This document shows positions 32,414 to 39,632 of a stretch of DNA of 39,632 nt, in pieces. Where the stretch lies: contig JAFGNZ010000180.1 of NCBI GenBank assembly GCA_016926755.1, positions 1-39,632 on the forward strand, given 5' to 3'. The notes beneath the pieces were generated by a model that was not told the DNA's origin, ran no database searches, and worked only from the letters and a program-made list of their open reading frames with translations. Source of the DNA: Myxococcaceae bacterium (lineage in GTDB: Bacteria; Myxococcota; Myxococcia; Myxococcales; Myxococcaceae). The translations under genes were made by a program, and so were the position numbers. Position 1 is the stretch's first letter; every line of letters begins with the position of its first letter.

Positions 32414-33618
32414 GGCGTGGCTTGGAAGGCGGCGAACTCGTCCATGGTGCCCGGGACCTTGAGCTCCCCGGAGTTGATGCGCTGGCGCAGCGCCTCCACC
32501 TTCTGCAGCGCCTCGGCCTTGCCCGGGAAGTCCAAGCGCACCTCGGCGTAGCCCACGCCGCCCTCCTTCAGGCCCAGCACCACATCACCCGCGGCGAACT
32601 TGCCCTCGGTCAGGTCGCGGCACGCGTGGTAGATGGCCAGGTCCACGTGCTTGAGCATGGAGGTGAGCACCACCTCGGGCGCCACGTGCGACTGGTCCGA
32701 GTCCACGCCGATGACCCACACCTGCTTGCCGGCCGCGCGCGCCTCCTTCACCGCCTGGATGACGCCCAGGCCGTCCGCGCCCGCCGCCTGGAAGATGACG
32801 TCCACGCCCTTCTTCAGCAGATCCTGCGCCACCTGCTTGCCGGCCGCCACGTTGTCGAAGCTGCCGGTGTACACGGCCACCAGGCCCGGCGCGGCCTTGG
32901 CGTTGGTGGTCTTCACGCCCGCGCGGTAGCCCGCCTCGAAGCGCTTGATGATGGGCACCTCCATGCCGCCCACGAAGCCCACCTTGCCCGTCTTGGACAC
33001 CAGGCCCGCCAGCGCGCCCACGAGGAAGCTGCCCTCGTTCTCCTTGAAGGTGACGGTGCGCACGTTGGGCAGGCTGTAGGGCTTGTTCTCCGCGTCGAGG
33101 ATCAGGCTGTCCACGAGGAGGAACTTGGCCTTGGGCTGCTTCTTGGCGGTGGCCTCCACCGCGCTCTCCAGCAGGAAGCCGTTGCCGATGGTGAGGTCCG
33201 AGCCCTGCTCCACGAGCAGATCCAGGTTGGGCTCATAGTCCTCCGGGGACTTGCTCTGGATCACCAGCGGCTCGACGTTCAGCGCGGTGATGGGCGGCTG
33301 CAGGTTGGCCAGGTCCTGGGTGATGGACTGCTTCACCTCCTCGGCGGAGGCGGGGGCGTACTTGCCACCCTCGTACCTCTTGCCCGCGGCCCAGGTCTCC
33401 AGGCCGCGCAGCGCGGCGTCATTGAAGGAGTGGTCGCCGCGGCCGCCCACGTCGATCACGAGGCCAATCTTGAGGGCCTTCGGGGCCGGGGGCTCGGCGG
33501 GCTTTGCCTCCGCCTGGGGCTGCTGCGCAGGGGCGGTGGGGGTAGGGGGTTCTTCCTTCTTGCAGGCGCCCAGGAGCGCCACAAGGGCCACGGTGGACAG
33601 GCGGAGGGTTCGGGTCAT
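32410..33618 (-). CDS. BMP-family substrate-binding lipoprotein (nucleoside importer)
   Basis: A 402-residue lipoprotein (signal MTRTLRLSTVALVALLGAC, lipid Cys19), then a Pro/Ala/Gln spacer and the binding domain from about 50. Features match basic-membrane-protein family nucleoside binders (PnrA-like): GLVIDVGGRGDHSFNDAAL at the N-lobe, with Asp and Phe placed as in purine-stacking sites. Further matches are IGNGFLLESAVEATAKKQP, GSFLVGALAGLVSKTGKVGFVGG and VIGVDSDQS. It captures extracytoplasmic nucleosides for the ATPase and two permeases that follow. It is transcribed divergently from deoA with only 58 bp between starts, so a shared regulatory region is likely. Confidence 0.94.
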
Positions 33619-33676
33619 GGGAGCGTATCTAGCAGATGATGGACCCGATGGAAGGGGTAGGCTATGGCCAGGAGCC

Positions 33677-34981
33677 GTGAGACCCTACGAACTCATCAAG
33701 GCCAAGCGGGACGGCCAGGCGTTGGATCCAGTCGCCATCCGGGAGTTCATCGCCGCGTTCACCCGGGGGGATGTGCCGGAGTACCAGATGTCCGCCATGT
33801 GCATGGCGGTGTACTTCAAGGGGCTGAGCCCGGCGGAGCTGGGGGCGTGGACGGACGCCATGCTCAAGTCCGGCGAGGTGCTGGATCTGTCCGAGACGCC
33901 TGGCACCAAGGTGGACAAGCACTCGACGGGCGGGGTGGGGGACAAGGTCTCCCTGAGCCTGGCGCCCCTGGCGGCGGCCTGCGGGGTGCCGGTGCCGATG
34001 ATCTCCGGCCGTGGGCTGGGGCACACCGGCGGGACGCTGGACAAGCTGGAGTCCATCCCCGGCTTCCGGGTGGATCTGTCGGTGGCGGACTACCGGCGGC
34101 TGGTGCGGGAGGTGGGCGCCTGCCTGATCGGCCAGACGGCGACGCTGGCTCCGGCGGACAAGAAGCTCTACGCGCTGCGGGATGTGACGGCGACGGTGGA
34201 CTGCCTGCCGCTCATCGCCAGCTCCATCATGAGCAAGAAGCTGGCGGAGGGCATCGACGCGCTCGTGCTGGACGTGAAGACGGGCAGCGGCGCCTTCATG
34301 AAGGAGCTGAAGGACTCGCGCGCCCTGGCGCGGACGATGATCGACATCGGCAAGGCGATGAACCGCAAGGTGACCGCGCTGCTGACGGACATGGATCAGC
34401 CGCTGGGGCGCACGGTGGGCAACGCGCTGGAGGTGATCGAGGCGGTGGACATGCTCCGCGGCCAGGCCCCGGAGGACTACACGGAGGTGACGCTGGCGCT
34501 CACGGCGGAGATGCTCGTGCTGGGCGGCAAGGCGGCCACCGCGCAGGAGGCGCGGCAGCGGCTGACGCGCGCGGTGGAGGATGGCAGCGCGCTGCGCAAG
34601 CTGAAGGAGATCGTCCAGGCACAAGGGGGAGACCCGCGCGCCATCGACGACTACGCGCTGCTGCCCCAGGCCCGGGCCACGGCGGACGTGGTGGCGCCGG
34701 AGGGCGGCTTCGTCACGGGCATCGACACGGAGGCCGTGGGGCTGGCGGCGGTGGCGCTGGGGGCGGGGCGGCAGCGGGTGGACAGCCCCATTGATCCGGC
34801 GGTGGGCTTCACGCTGCTGCGCAAGGTGGGCGAGCCGGTGAAGGCTGGCGAGCCGGTGGTGCGCGTGCACTACAACGACGAGGGGCCCCTGAAGGACGTG
34901 AAGCAGCGGCTGCTCGTGGCGTATCGCTTCGGGCCGCGAGCTCCCGCGCCGCGCCCGCTCATCGTCGAACGGCTGGAGTAG
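33677..34981 (+). CDS. deoA: Thymidine/pyrimidine-nucleoside phosphorylase
   Basis: A 434-residue enzyme converting thymidine, deoxyuridine or uridine plus phosphate to base and (deoxy)ribose 1-phosphate. Start at GTG 33677, giving the family N-terminus RPYELIKAKRDGQAL; the AGGAG is close (2 nt), so initiation may be weak. Helical domain I first, then the phosphate-binding KHSTGGVGDK (from Lys81), the SGRGLGHTGGTLDKLE signature (family motif SGRxLGxTxGTxDKLE), and K-x-G-S-GAFMK (VKTGSGAFMKE). The C-terminal domain (about 340-434) is complete. The STGGVGDK and KTGSGAFM motifs are shared by thymidine and broader pyrimidine phosphorylases, so the exact base range is open. It is divergent from the nucleoside importer. 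Confidence 0.95.
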   Translation: MRPYELIKAKRDGQALDPVAIREFIAAFTRGDVPEYQMSAMCMAVYFKGLSPAELGAWTDAMLKSGEVLDLSETPGTKVDKHSTGGVGDKVSLSLAPLAAACGVPVPMISGRGLGHTGGTLDKLESIPGFRVDLSVADYRRLVREVGACLIGQTATLAPADKKLYALRDVTATVDCLPLIASSIMSKKLAEGIDALVLDVKTGSGAFMKELKDSRALARTMIDIGKAMNRKVTALLTDMDQPLGRTVGNALEVIEAVDMLRGQAPEDYTEVTLALTAEMLVLGGKAATAQEARQRLTRAVEDGSALRKLKEIVQAQGGDPRAIDDYALLPQARATADVVAPEGGFVTGIDTEAVGLAAVALGAGRQRVDSPIDPAVGFTLLRKVGEPVKAGEPVVRVHYNDEGPLKDVKQRLLVAYRFGPRAPAPRPLIVERLE

Positions 34982-35123
34982 TCCCCTCCCGAGCCCGGGC
35001 GCTTCCCGGAAAAGGCCGGATTACTCGGCCAGTGCGGATCCGACGAACACCGTGCGTGTCGGGAGTTCTTGAAGACGTGGGGGGTCTCGTGCGAGATCGC
35101 GCCGCCACCGGGAGGGGTGCCTC

Positions 35124-35987
35124 ATGACTCGCAAGTTGCTGTTTCTCGCCACGCTGATCTCCGTCTCGATGTTGCCGCTCAACGCCCACGCGGGCGTGTG
35201 GTTCGAGCTGCTCCACGCGCCCTGCTGGACGGGGGATGAGAACGACATCAAGCAGGACAACGGCGTCATCGGCCGCTACAGCGGCGCGATCGACTGCTTC
35301 AACAAGGACTTCAATGGAGGTGGGTCCCGCACCATCCTGTCGATCAAGGCGTTCCAGGCCTGGGAGTACGGGACAATGTTCCTGTATTACGACATCACCG
35401 GGCCCTTCAACAGCGCCGTCTCCGGTGACGCGAGCGACAACGAGCGGGGCGGCTTCTTCGGCGGCATCACGTTGACGGTGTCACCCAAGAAGATCGGCGA
35501 GAAGTTCGCGGGCCGGGAGTTCGACTGGGGCCCCATCGCCGACGTGCAGCTCAAGTACGAGGCGGAGCACGTCTCCAAGATCGGCATGCTCAACTACTAC
35601 GGCCTGCAGTGGGACCTGAAGGCCCCGTTCCTGGACTTCCTGTCCGTCACCACGGTGATCCGTGACGACTACGTGTTCAAGGGGATCGACTTCCAGGTGG
35701 GCGCGGCCTTCCAGAAGTCGTTCTCGCTGGCCAACCAGGATCTCATCTTCGCCGCCTTCCTCCAGGCGGGCCTCTTCGGTGAGGGTGACTCCAAGGTCGA
35801 AGGGTCACCCCCCGGCAACCAGTTCTTCATCACCCAGCCGCAGCTGCTCTGGGACGTGGCCAAGAACTTCGGCGCCACCCCGGGCAAGTTCTACCTCGGG
35901 CTCGAGTGGCAGGTCGCGTACAACCGCTACCTCATCGAGGACAAGACGGAGAACGTGCTCCAGGGCATGATCCGCTGGAACATCTGA
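35124..35987 (+). CDS. Tsx-like nucleoside channel of the outer membrane
   Basis: A 287-residue protein with a signal peptide (RKLLFLATLISVSMLPLNAHA). The mature chain is beta-strand rich and aromatic. It shows WEYGTMFLYYDITGPFN, which matches the Tsx-family stretch w-yGdnfff-Di, plus the FFGGITLTVSPKKIGEKF and WGPIADVQLKYE segments and the C-terminal MIRWNI strand. Tsx proteins are 12-stranded channels that pass nucleosides. Placement 142 nt after deoA and beside a nucleoside importer fits this role strongly. Assignment to the family is from pattern recognition, not an alignment. Its codons are less GC-extreme than its neighbours' (more a/t at third positions), consistent with high expression. 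Confidence 0.75.
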   Translation: MTRKLLFLATLISVSMLPLNAHAGVWFELLHAPCWTGDENDIKQDNGVIGRYSGAIDCFNKDFNGGGSRTILSIKAFQAWEYGTMFLYYDITGPFNSAVSGDASDNERGGFFGGITLTVSPKKIGEKFAGREFDWGPIADVQLKYEAEHVSKIGMLNYYGLQWDLKAPFLDFLSVTTVIRDDYVFKGIDFQVGAAFQKSFSLANQDLIFAAFLQAGLFGEGDSKVEGSPPGNQFFITQPQLLWDVAKNFGATPGKFYLGLEWQVAYNRYLIEDKTENVLQGMIRWNI

Positions 35988-36017
35988 GCCCTGGGGGCAA
36001 ACGGGGCCTACATGAGT

Positions 36018-36050
36018 CCACCCTTGGAGGAGGCGCCCGTTCAAGGGTGG
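36018..36050 (+). terminator. Inverted repeat after the Tsx-like gene
   Basis: CCACCCTTG (36018-36026) and CAAGGGTGG (36042-36050) form a perfect 9-bp stem with a 15-nt loop, 31 nt after the stop at 35987. No T-tract follows, so it is either a rho-aided terminator, an mRNA 3' stabiliser or an operator for the histidine kinase gene starting at 36086. Confidence 0.45.
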
Positions 36051-36085
36051 GCTGCACGGAGCCGTTCGTGCTTCCATAGGCCTGG

Positions 36086-38191
36086 ATGAGCACGATGGAG
36101 CGGGTGCCCGGGGCGTTGCTGGATGGAGCGCTCGCGGAGAAGGTCAACGCCGCGGAGCGGGGCATCGCGGTGCTTCGCCTGCTGGTCGTCCTGGGCGGGT
36201 GGATCACCTATCCCCTGCTGGACAAGGCCGGGACGAGACCGTGGCTGGTCTACCTGCTGTTGAGCGGCGCGACGCTCTACGCGCTCGGGCTCTACCTGCT
36301 GGGGCGGGAGAGCGGGTACCGGAAGCCGTCGTCGGTCGCCGCCACGTCCGTCCTCGATGTGCTGTTCACGCTGCTGTGGCTGTACGCCACCGGGGGGATC
36401 CACTCCCCCTTCCTGATCAGCGTCCTGCTGGCCGTAGTCACGGCGGGGATCCGCTTCACTCCGAGGCAGACCGTCCTCTTCGGCCTGGCGCTGATGGTCG
36501 GCTACCTGGCGCTCCTCGCCCTGACGGGGCAGGCGCAGGGCCGGTGGGGCCTGGTGGTGCTCCACATCGTCTTCATCCTGCTGTCCTGCGTGCTGGGGCA
36601 GCTCGTCTCCCGGCTGCTGATCGAGCAGCTCGTCGCGAAGCTGGAGCTGCAGAAGCGGCTCGAGATGGAGGAGCAGCTGGCGCGCAGCGAGGCGGCGCTC
36701 GCCGAGGCCCAGGCCATTGCCCACACGGGGAGCTGGAGCTGGGAGCTCTCCACCGGCCAGCACACCTGGTCGTCCGAGCTCTACCGCATCCTGGGCCGTG
36801 CCCCCGGTGAGCCGGCCAGCGCCGACACCTTCCTGGAGTGCGTCCACCCGGAGGCGCGGCCCTCGCTCCAGCTCGCGCTGGCGCACGCCCAGGCGGACGG
36901 CCAGCCCTTCCAGGGGGAGTACCGCCTGCTCCATCCGTCCGGAGAGGTGCGGTGGATCCACCTCAAGGGCCAGGTGGTGGCGGATGCCTCCGGTCAGCCA
37001 GCGCGCATGAGCGGCACCGCCCAGGACATCACCGAGCGCAAGGCCATGGAGAAGCGCCTGGTGATCGCCGATCGCATGGCCGCGCTGGGGACGCTCGCCG
37101 GGGGGATCGCCCATGAGATCAACAACCCGCTCACCTTCATCACCACCAACCTGATGTGGCTCGAGGAGTGCCTGCTCCCGGGGGATCCGAAGCAGCTCCC
37201 TCCCATCCACGAGCTGCGGGGGGCGGTGTCCGACGCGCGCGAGGGGGCCAGCCGCGTGCGCAACATCGTGAGGGAGCTCAAGTCGTTCTCCCGCGTGGAC
37301 GAGGCCCGGCACCAGCCGGTGGACGTGCACCGCGGGCTGGAGTTCTCCCTCAACATCGCCGCGCAGGAGATCCGCCCACGGGCTCGCCTGGTGCGGGACT
37401 TTGGAGAGGTTCCGCACGTGCTGGGGGACGAGACCCGCCTGGGGCAGGTCTTCCTCAACCTCCTGATGAACGCCGCGCAGGCCATCCCCGAAGGCCGCCC
37501 CGAGGCGAACACCATCACGGTCCGCACGCGCGTGGCCGCCCCCGGCCAGGTGGTGGTGGAGATCAGCGACACGGGCGTCGGCATTCCGCCAGAGCTCCTG
37601 GAGCGCATCTTCGATCCGTTCTTCACCACCAAGCCCATGGGCGTCGGCACGGGCCTGGGCCTGTCGATCTGCCACGGCATCGTGTCCGCGCTCGGGGGGC
37701 AGATCTCGGTCCAGAGCGAACTCGGCAAGGGCACCACCTTCAGCGTGACGCTGCCCGCCACCGACGCGCCGCTGCTCCAGGGCGATGAGACCCCCGTCCC
37801 CTCCAGCCCCGTGCGGGCCCGCCTCCTGCTCATCGATGACGAGCCGATGGTCGCCGCCTCGCTGAGCCGGATGCTCCGGGCGGAGTACGACGTCAGCACC
37901 AGCTCGGGCGCCGAGGCCCTGCGCCGGATGCTCGAGGGGGAGCCCTTCGACGTGATCCTCTGCGACCTGGGCATGCCGGACATCTCCGGCATGGACCTGT
38001 ACGCCCGGCTGCACGCGGAGCGGCCCGCCCTGGCCGCGCGGATGATCTTCCTCACGGGGGGCGCGGTCACCCAGCGGGCGCAGGAGTTCATCTCCCAGGC
38101 GCGCTACTGGGTCGAGAAGCCCGTGGAGCTGCCCACGCTGCGCGCCCTCCTCCAGGAGGTCATGCGGGAGTCAGCGGCCTCGCGTCGCTGA
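36086..38191 (+). CDS. Hybrid sensor histidine kinase (TM sensor, PAS, HisKA, HATPase, receiver)
   Basis: A 701-residue signalling protein. About six membrane helices (24-165) form an integral membrane sensor with almost no outside loop. A coiled linker (about 170-205) leads to a PAS_3-like domain (about 210-325). The kinase core has phospho-accepting His343 (GGIAHEINNPL), N-box NLLMNAAQAI, G1 DTGVGIPPE, F-box FDPFFTTKP and G2 GTGLGLS. A C-terminal receiver (about 580-695) has DDE acidic pocket, phospho-acceptor Asp627 (CDLGMPD), Thr in FLTGGA and Lys in EKPVE. Having kinase and receiver in one chain means a phosphorelay, but no Hpt or partner regulator is next to it. An orphan hybrid kinase is common in myxobacteria. 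The signal is unknown. Confidence 0.94.
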   Translation: MSTMERVPGALLDGALAEKVNAAERGIAVLRLLVVLGGWITYPLLDKAGTRPWLVYLLLSGATLYALGLYLLGRESGYRKPSSVAATSVLDVLFTLLWLYATGGIHSPFLISVLLAVVTAGIRFTPRQTVLFGLALMVGYLALLALTGQAQGRWGLVVLHIVFILLSCVLGQLVSRLLIEQLVAKLELQKRLEMEEQLARSEAALAEAQAIAHTGSWSWELSTGQHTWSSELYRILGRAPGEPASADTFLECVHPEARPSLQLALAHAQADGQPFQGEYRLLHPSGEVRWIHLKGQVVADASGQPARMSGTAQDITERKAMEKRLVIADRMAALGTLAGGIAHEINNPLTFITTNLMWLEECLLPGDPKQLPPIHELRGAVSDAREGASRVRNIVRELKSFSRVDEARHQPVDVHRGLEFSLNIAAQEIRPRARLVRDFGEVPHVLGDETRLGQVFLNLLMNAAQAIPEGRPEANTITVRTRVAAPGQVVVEISDTGVGIPPELLERIFDPFFTTKPMGVGTGLGLSICHGIVSALGGQISVQSELGKGTTFSVTLPATDAPLLQGDETPVPSSPVRARLLLIDDEPMVAASLSRMLRAEYDVSTSSGAEALRRMLEGEPFDVILCDLGMPDISGMDLYARLHAERPALAARMIFLTGGAVTQRAQEFISQARYWVEKPVELPTLRALLQEVMRESAASRR

Positions 38192-38259
38192 AGCCGAGCT
38201 CTGGACTCTGCCCGGAGTTGCTGGATTCCTACCCACGTATCAGGTAGGGAGCCAGTGTG

Positions 38260-39135
38260 ATGGGACTTCGCGAACTCTTCAGGGGCAGGCGCAGGGCGGT
38301 TGCTTCCACGCGGAAGCAGCCCTTGAGCCTTCAGGTGGTGTTTTCACGCGAGGTGATGCTCACGGCGGACGTGCTGGCGCACATGCTCCGGGAGTGTCAC
38401 CCCTCCTTGGCGCAGGCTCGCGTCGAGATCCGGACGGGCATGCTGGGCCCGGGCGAAGGGCAGTTCGGGCAGATGGCGCGGGTGCAATGGGAGCGGCACA
38501 CCGTCCACGTGGTGTTCTTCAACACGCCCGCGCCCGCCGAGATGATGGAGCACACGACGGAGTTCGCCCTCTACGAGGAGGAGCTGAAGGCGCAGGCCAG
38601 GAGGCACGTCGCCCACGCCATTCTCGGCTATCAGGGCGAGGAGCTGGATCCGCTGGCGCAGTATGTGGCGCTGGCGAAGATCGCGGTGGCGCTGATCCCG
38701 CTGGGGGCGATCGTGGTGTTGAACGCGGGCGCGTTTACCTCCTACCCCGCCGAGCAGCTGCTGCCCCGCCCAGGGGAGGAGCTGGACGAGGTGCTGAACA
38801 CGCTGCCCTTGATGGCCCTGTTCGTGGGCTTCGCGAGGGTGGGGGTGAGGGGCGAGGAGGGGATGTGGATACGGACCAGCGGCGCGCCGCTGCTGGACAT
38901 GCCGGATCTGGCCATCCACGTCCGCGATTACCGCGAGAGCCAGCGGGTCTTCCTGATCTTCAAGAACATCTTCGCCGCGATGCGCTCCTCGGGGGTGAGG
39001 TTCAGCGCGGGGGACATGGTGGAGGACGAGGAGACGCACTGGAAGTTCCGGAAGCCGCGCGCGAACGAGGGGGTGCTCCACAGTGAGCGGATGATCGTCC
39101 TGGAGCCCACCAATCTCAAGGTGTGGCTCCCCTGA
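38260..39135 (+). CDS. DUF4261-domain protein
   Basis: A 291-residue protein; ATG 38260 chosen (GTG 38257 is adjacent), with GGTAGGGA upstream. A basic N-terminus (LRELFRGRRRAV) precedes a domain resembling DUF4261: LSLQVVFSREVMLTADVLAHMLRE, then ALIPLGAIVVLNAGAFTSYPAE and a RVGVRGEEGMWIRTSGAPLLDMPDLAIH segment. DUF4261 proteins are soluble, of unknown role, and in several bacteria lie near secretion-system effectors and immunity genes. A neighbouring gene 3 nt away, on the opposite strand, looks like a member of a toxin-immunity family, which may be related. No catalytic motif is apparent. Confidence 0.75.
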   Translation: MGLRELFRGRRRAVASTRKQPLSLQVVFSREVMLTADVLAHMLRECHPSLAQARVEIRTGMLGPGEGQFGQMARVQWERHTVHVVFFNTPAPAEMMEHTTEFALYEEELKAQARRHVAHAILGYQGEELDPLAQYVALAKIAVALIPLGAIVVLNAGAFTSYPAEQLLPRPGEELDEVLNTLPLMALFVGFARVGVRGEEGMWIRTSGAPLLDMPDLAIHVRDYRESQRVFLIFKNIFAAMRSSGVRFSAGDMVEDEETHWKFRKPRANEGVLHSERMIVLEPTNLKVWLP

Positions 39136-39138
39136 AGG

Positions 39139-39632
39139 TCAGGGGCGCCACGACCTTTCGAACTGATCCAGCGGGGTGAAGCCCACGTTGCGGAGCTTCG
39201 CCCGCTCGAACGCCTTCTTCACTTCCTCCACCACCAACACAAATCCGCTATCTCCGGCGGCCATGAAGAAGTCGGAGCCATCCCAGGATGCAGGATCGAA
39301 GAAGAACCCCTTCCACACGGGGAAGATGCCGGCTGGGCGGATGCGTGGCAGCTCGATACTTTGGGACCAATCAATGTCGCCGCACCGTCCGGTGATGGCC
39401 AGGCCGCTGTAGCCGGGGATCAGCTGACCCTGCTTGTCGCGAACGGAGACCTCGTAGAGCGACCACCCGGTGAACCCGTGCGACCGCAGGAGTTGCACGA
39501 CGGAGTCTGCAATGATGATGGGTACTGCGTGTGTCGTCCAAATCAGGGTCTCTTGCTGGATCCGTGGATCTCGCAGGGTGGACGGTGGAGTCCACGGCGA
39601 GAGACGGTGGAGAGGCCTTGCCCCGCCCCAAT
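39139..39632 (-). CDS. C-terminal part of a double-CXXCG (SitI6-like) protein, truncated by window end
   Basis: The minus-strand frame is open from the window edge to the stop at 39139. The ORF calls that start inside it (GTG 39498) cut off upstream residues that fit the same protein (RIQQETLIWTTHAVPIIIAD, then SVVQLLRSHGFTGWSLYEV). The segment ends in FFFDPASWDGSDFFM...VVEEVKKAFERAKLRNVGF. From memory this is the C-terminal region of the TIGR02264 Myxococcus double-CXXCG paralogues, some of which (SitI6) give immunity to swarm-inhibition SitA toxins. The CXXCG pair would be in the missing N-terminal part, beyond 39632. If so, a cognate toxin gene may lie just outside the window. Confidence 0.65.
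   Translation of the reverse strand, partial: WGGARPLHRLSPWTPPSTLRDPRIQQETLIWTTHAVPIIIADSVVQLLRSHGFTGWSLYEVSVRDKQGQLIPGYSGLAITGRCGDIDWSQSIELPRIRPAGIFPVWKGFFFDPASWDGSDFFMAAGDSGFVLVVEEVKKAFERAKLRNVGFTPLDQFERSWRP

Noticed and set aside
35000-35045. GGCCG...CGGCC repeat after deoA as a terminator
   Set aside because: Only a 5-bp stem without a T-tract, and such GC repeats occur by chance at this composition.

Overview
The window is high-GC DNA with strong G/C bias at third codon positions. It carries many lipoprotein genes, an AgmX/GltJ-type protein, PEGA, DUF3006 and DUF4261 families, and the tail of what looks like a Myxococcus double-CXXCG protein. This points to a myxobacterium, probably of the Cystobacter/Archangium/Stigmatella side; the genus is inference. 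Coding density is about 95 percent, on both strands. No tRNA, rRNA, IS element, CRISPR array or prophage was seen.

Layout. 1-2954: metal handling, a His/Glu-rich protein tail and a P1B-4-type ATPase. 3060-5470: a CpaC/secretin N-domain-like protein, a terminator-promoter junction and a processive GT2 glycosyltransferase. 5478-9678: two lipoproteins, a PEGA surface protein and a secreted M1 peptidase. 9694-13710: housekeeping genes (ftsY, RNase P RNA, an RNase HI family protein, a coiled-coil zinc-ribbon protein) plus a lipoprotein. 13865-15386: a cupredoxin-like lipoprotein, a 51-residue small protein behind a good sigma-54 promoter match, and a TIGR02300-like zinc-ribbon protein. 15535-19673: a tightly coupled operon of an AgmX/GltJ-like envelope protein, two EutN/CcmL microcompartment vertex proteins, a class II aldolase and an MFS permease. 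19687-24011: a DUF1444-like protein, then a minus-strand set of two ComEC-like metallo-beta-lactamase-fold proteins and a DUF3006 protein. 24122-28025: deoC with an unusual N-terminal extension, a DksA/TraR zinc finger, a phosphopentose/hexose mutase and an outer-membrane barrel. 28029-28589: a degenerate GHKL ATPase-like protein. 28872-35987: a BMP-type nucleoside ABC importer, divergent deoA and a Tsx-like porin. 36086-39632: a hybrid histidine kinase, a DUF4261 protein and a truncated double-CXXCG-type gene.

How the genes fit together. The most coherent reading is a nucleoside-scavenging route spread over about 20 kb: Tsx-like porin, BMP lipoprotein with its ABC importer, DeoA phosphorolysis, a phosphomutase acting as phosphopentomutase, then DeoC cleavage to acetaldehyde and glyceraldehyde 3-phosphate. 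DeoC carries a possible encapsulation helix and a four-cysteine motif, and two microcompartment pentamer proteins with a second aldolase lie about 6 kb away. This raises the possibility that a reduced bacterial microcompartment handles the aldehyde. No shell hexamer, aldehyde dehydrogenase or phosphotransacylase gene is in the window, so compartment formation is unproven. For a bacterium that lyses prey, feeding on released DNA and RNA would be a sensible role.
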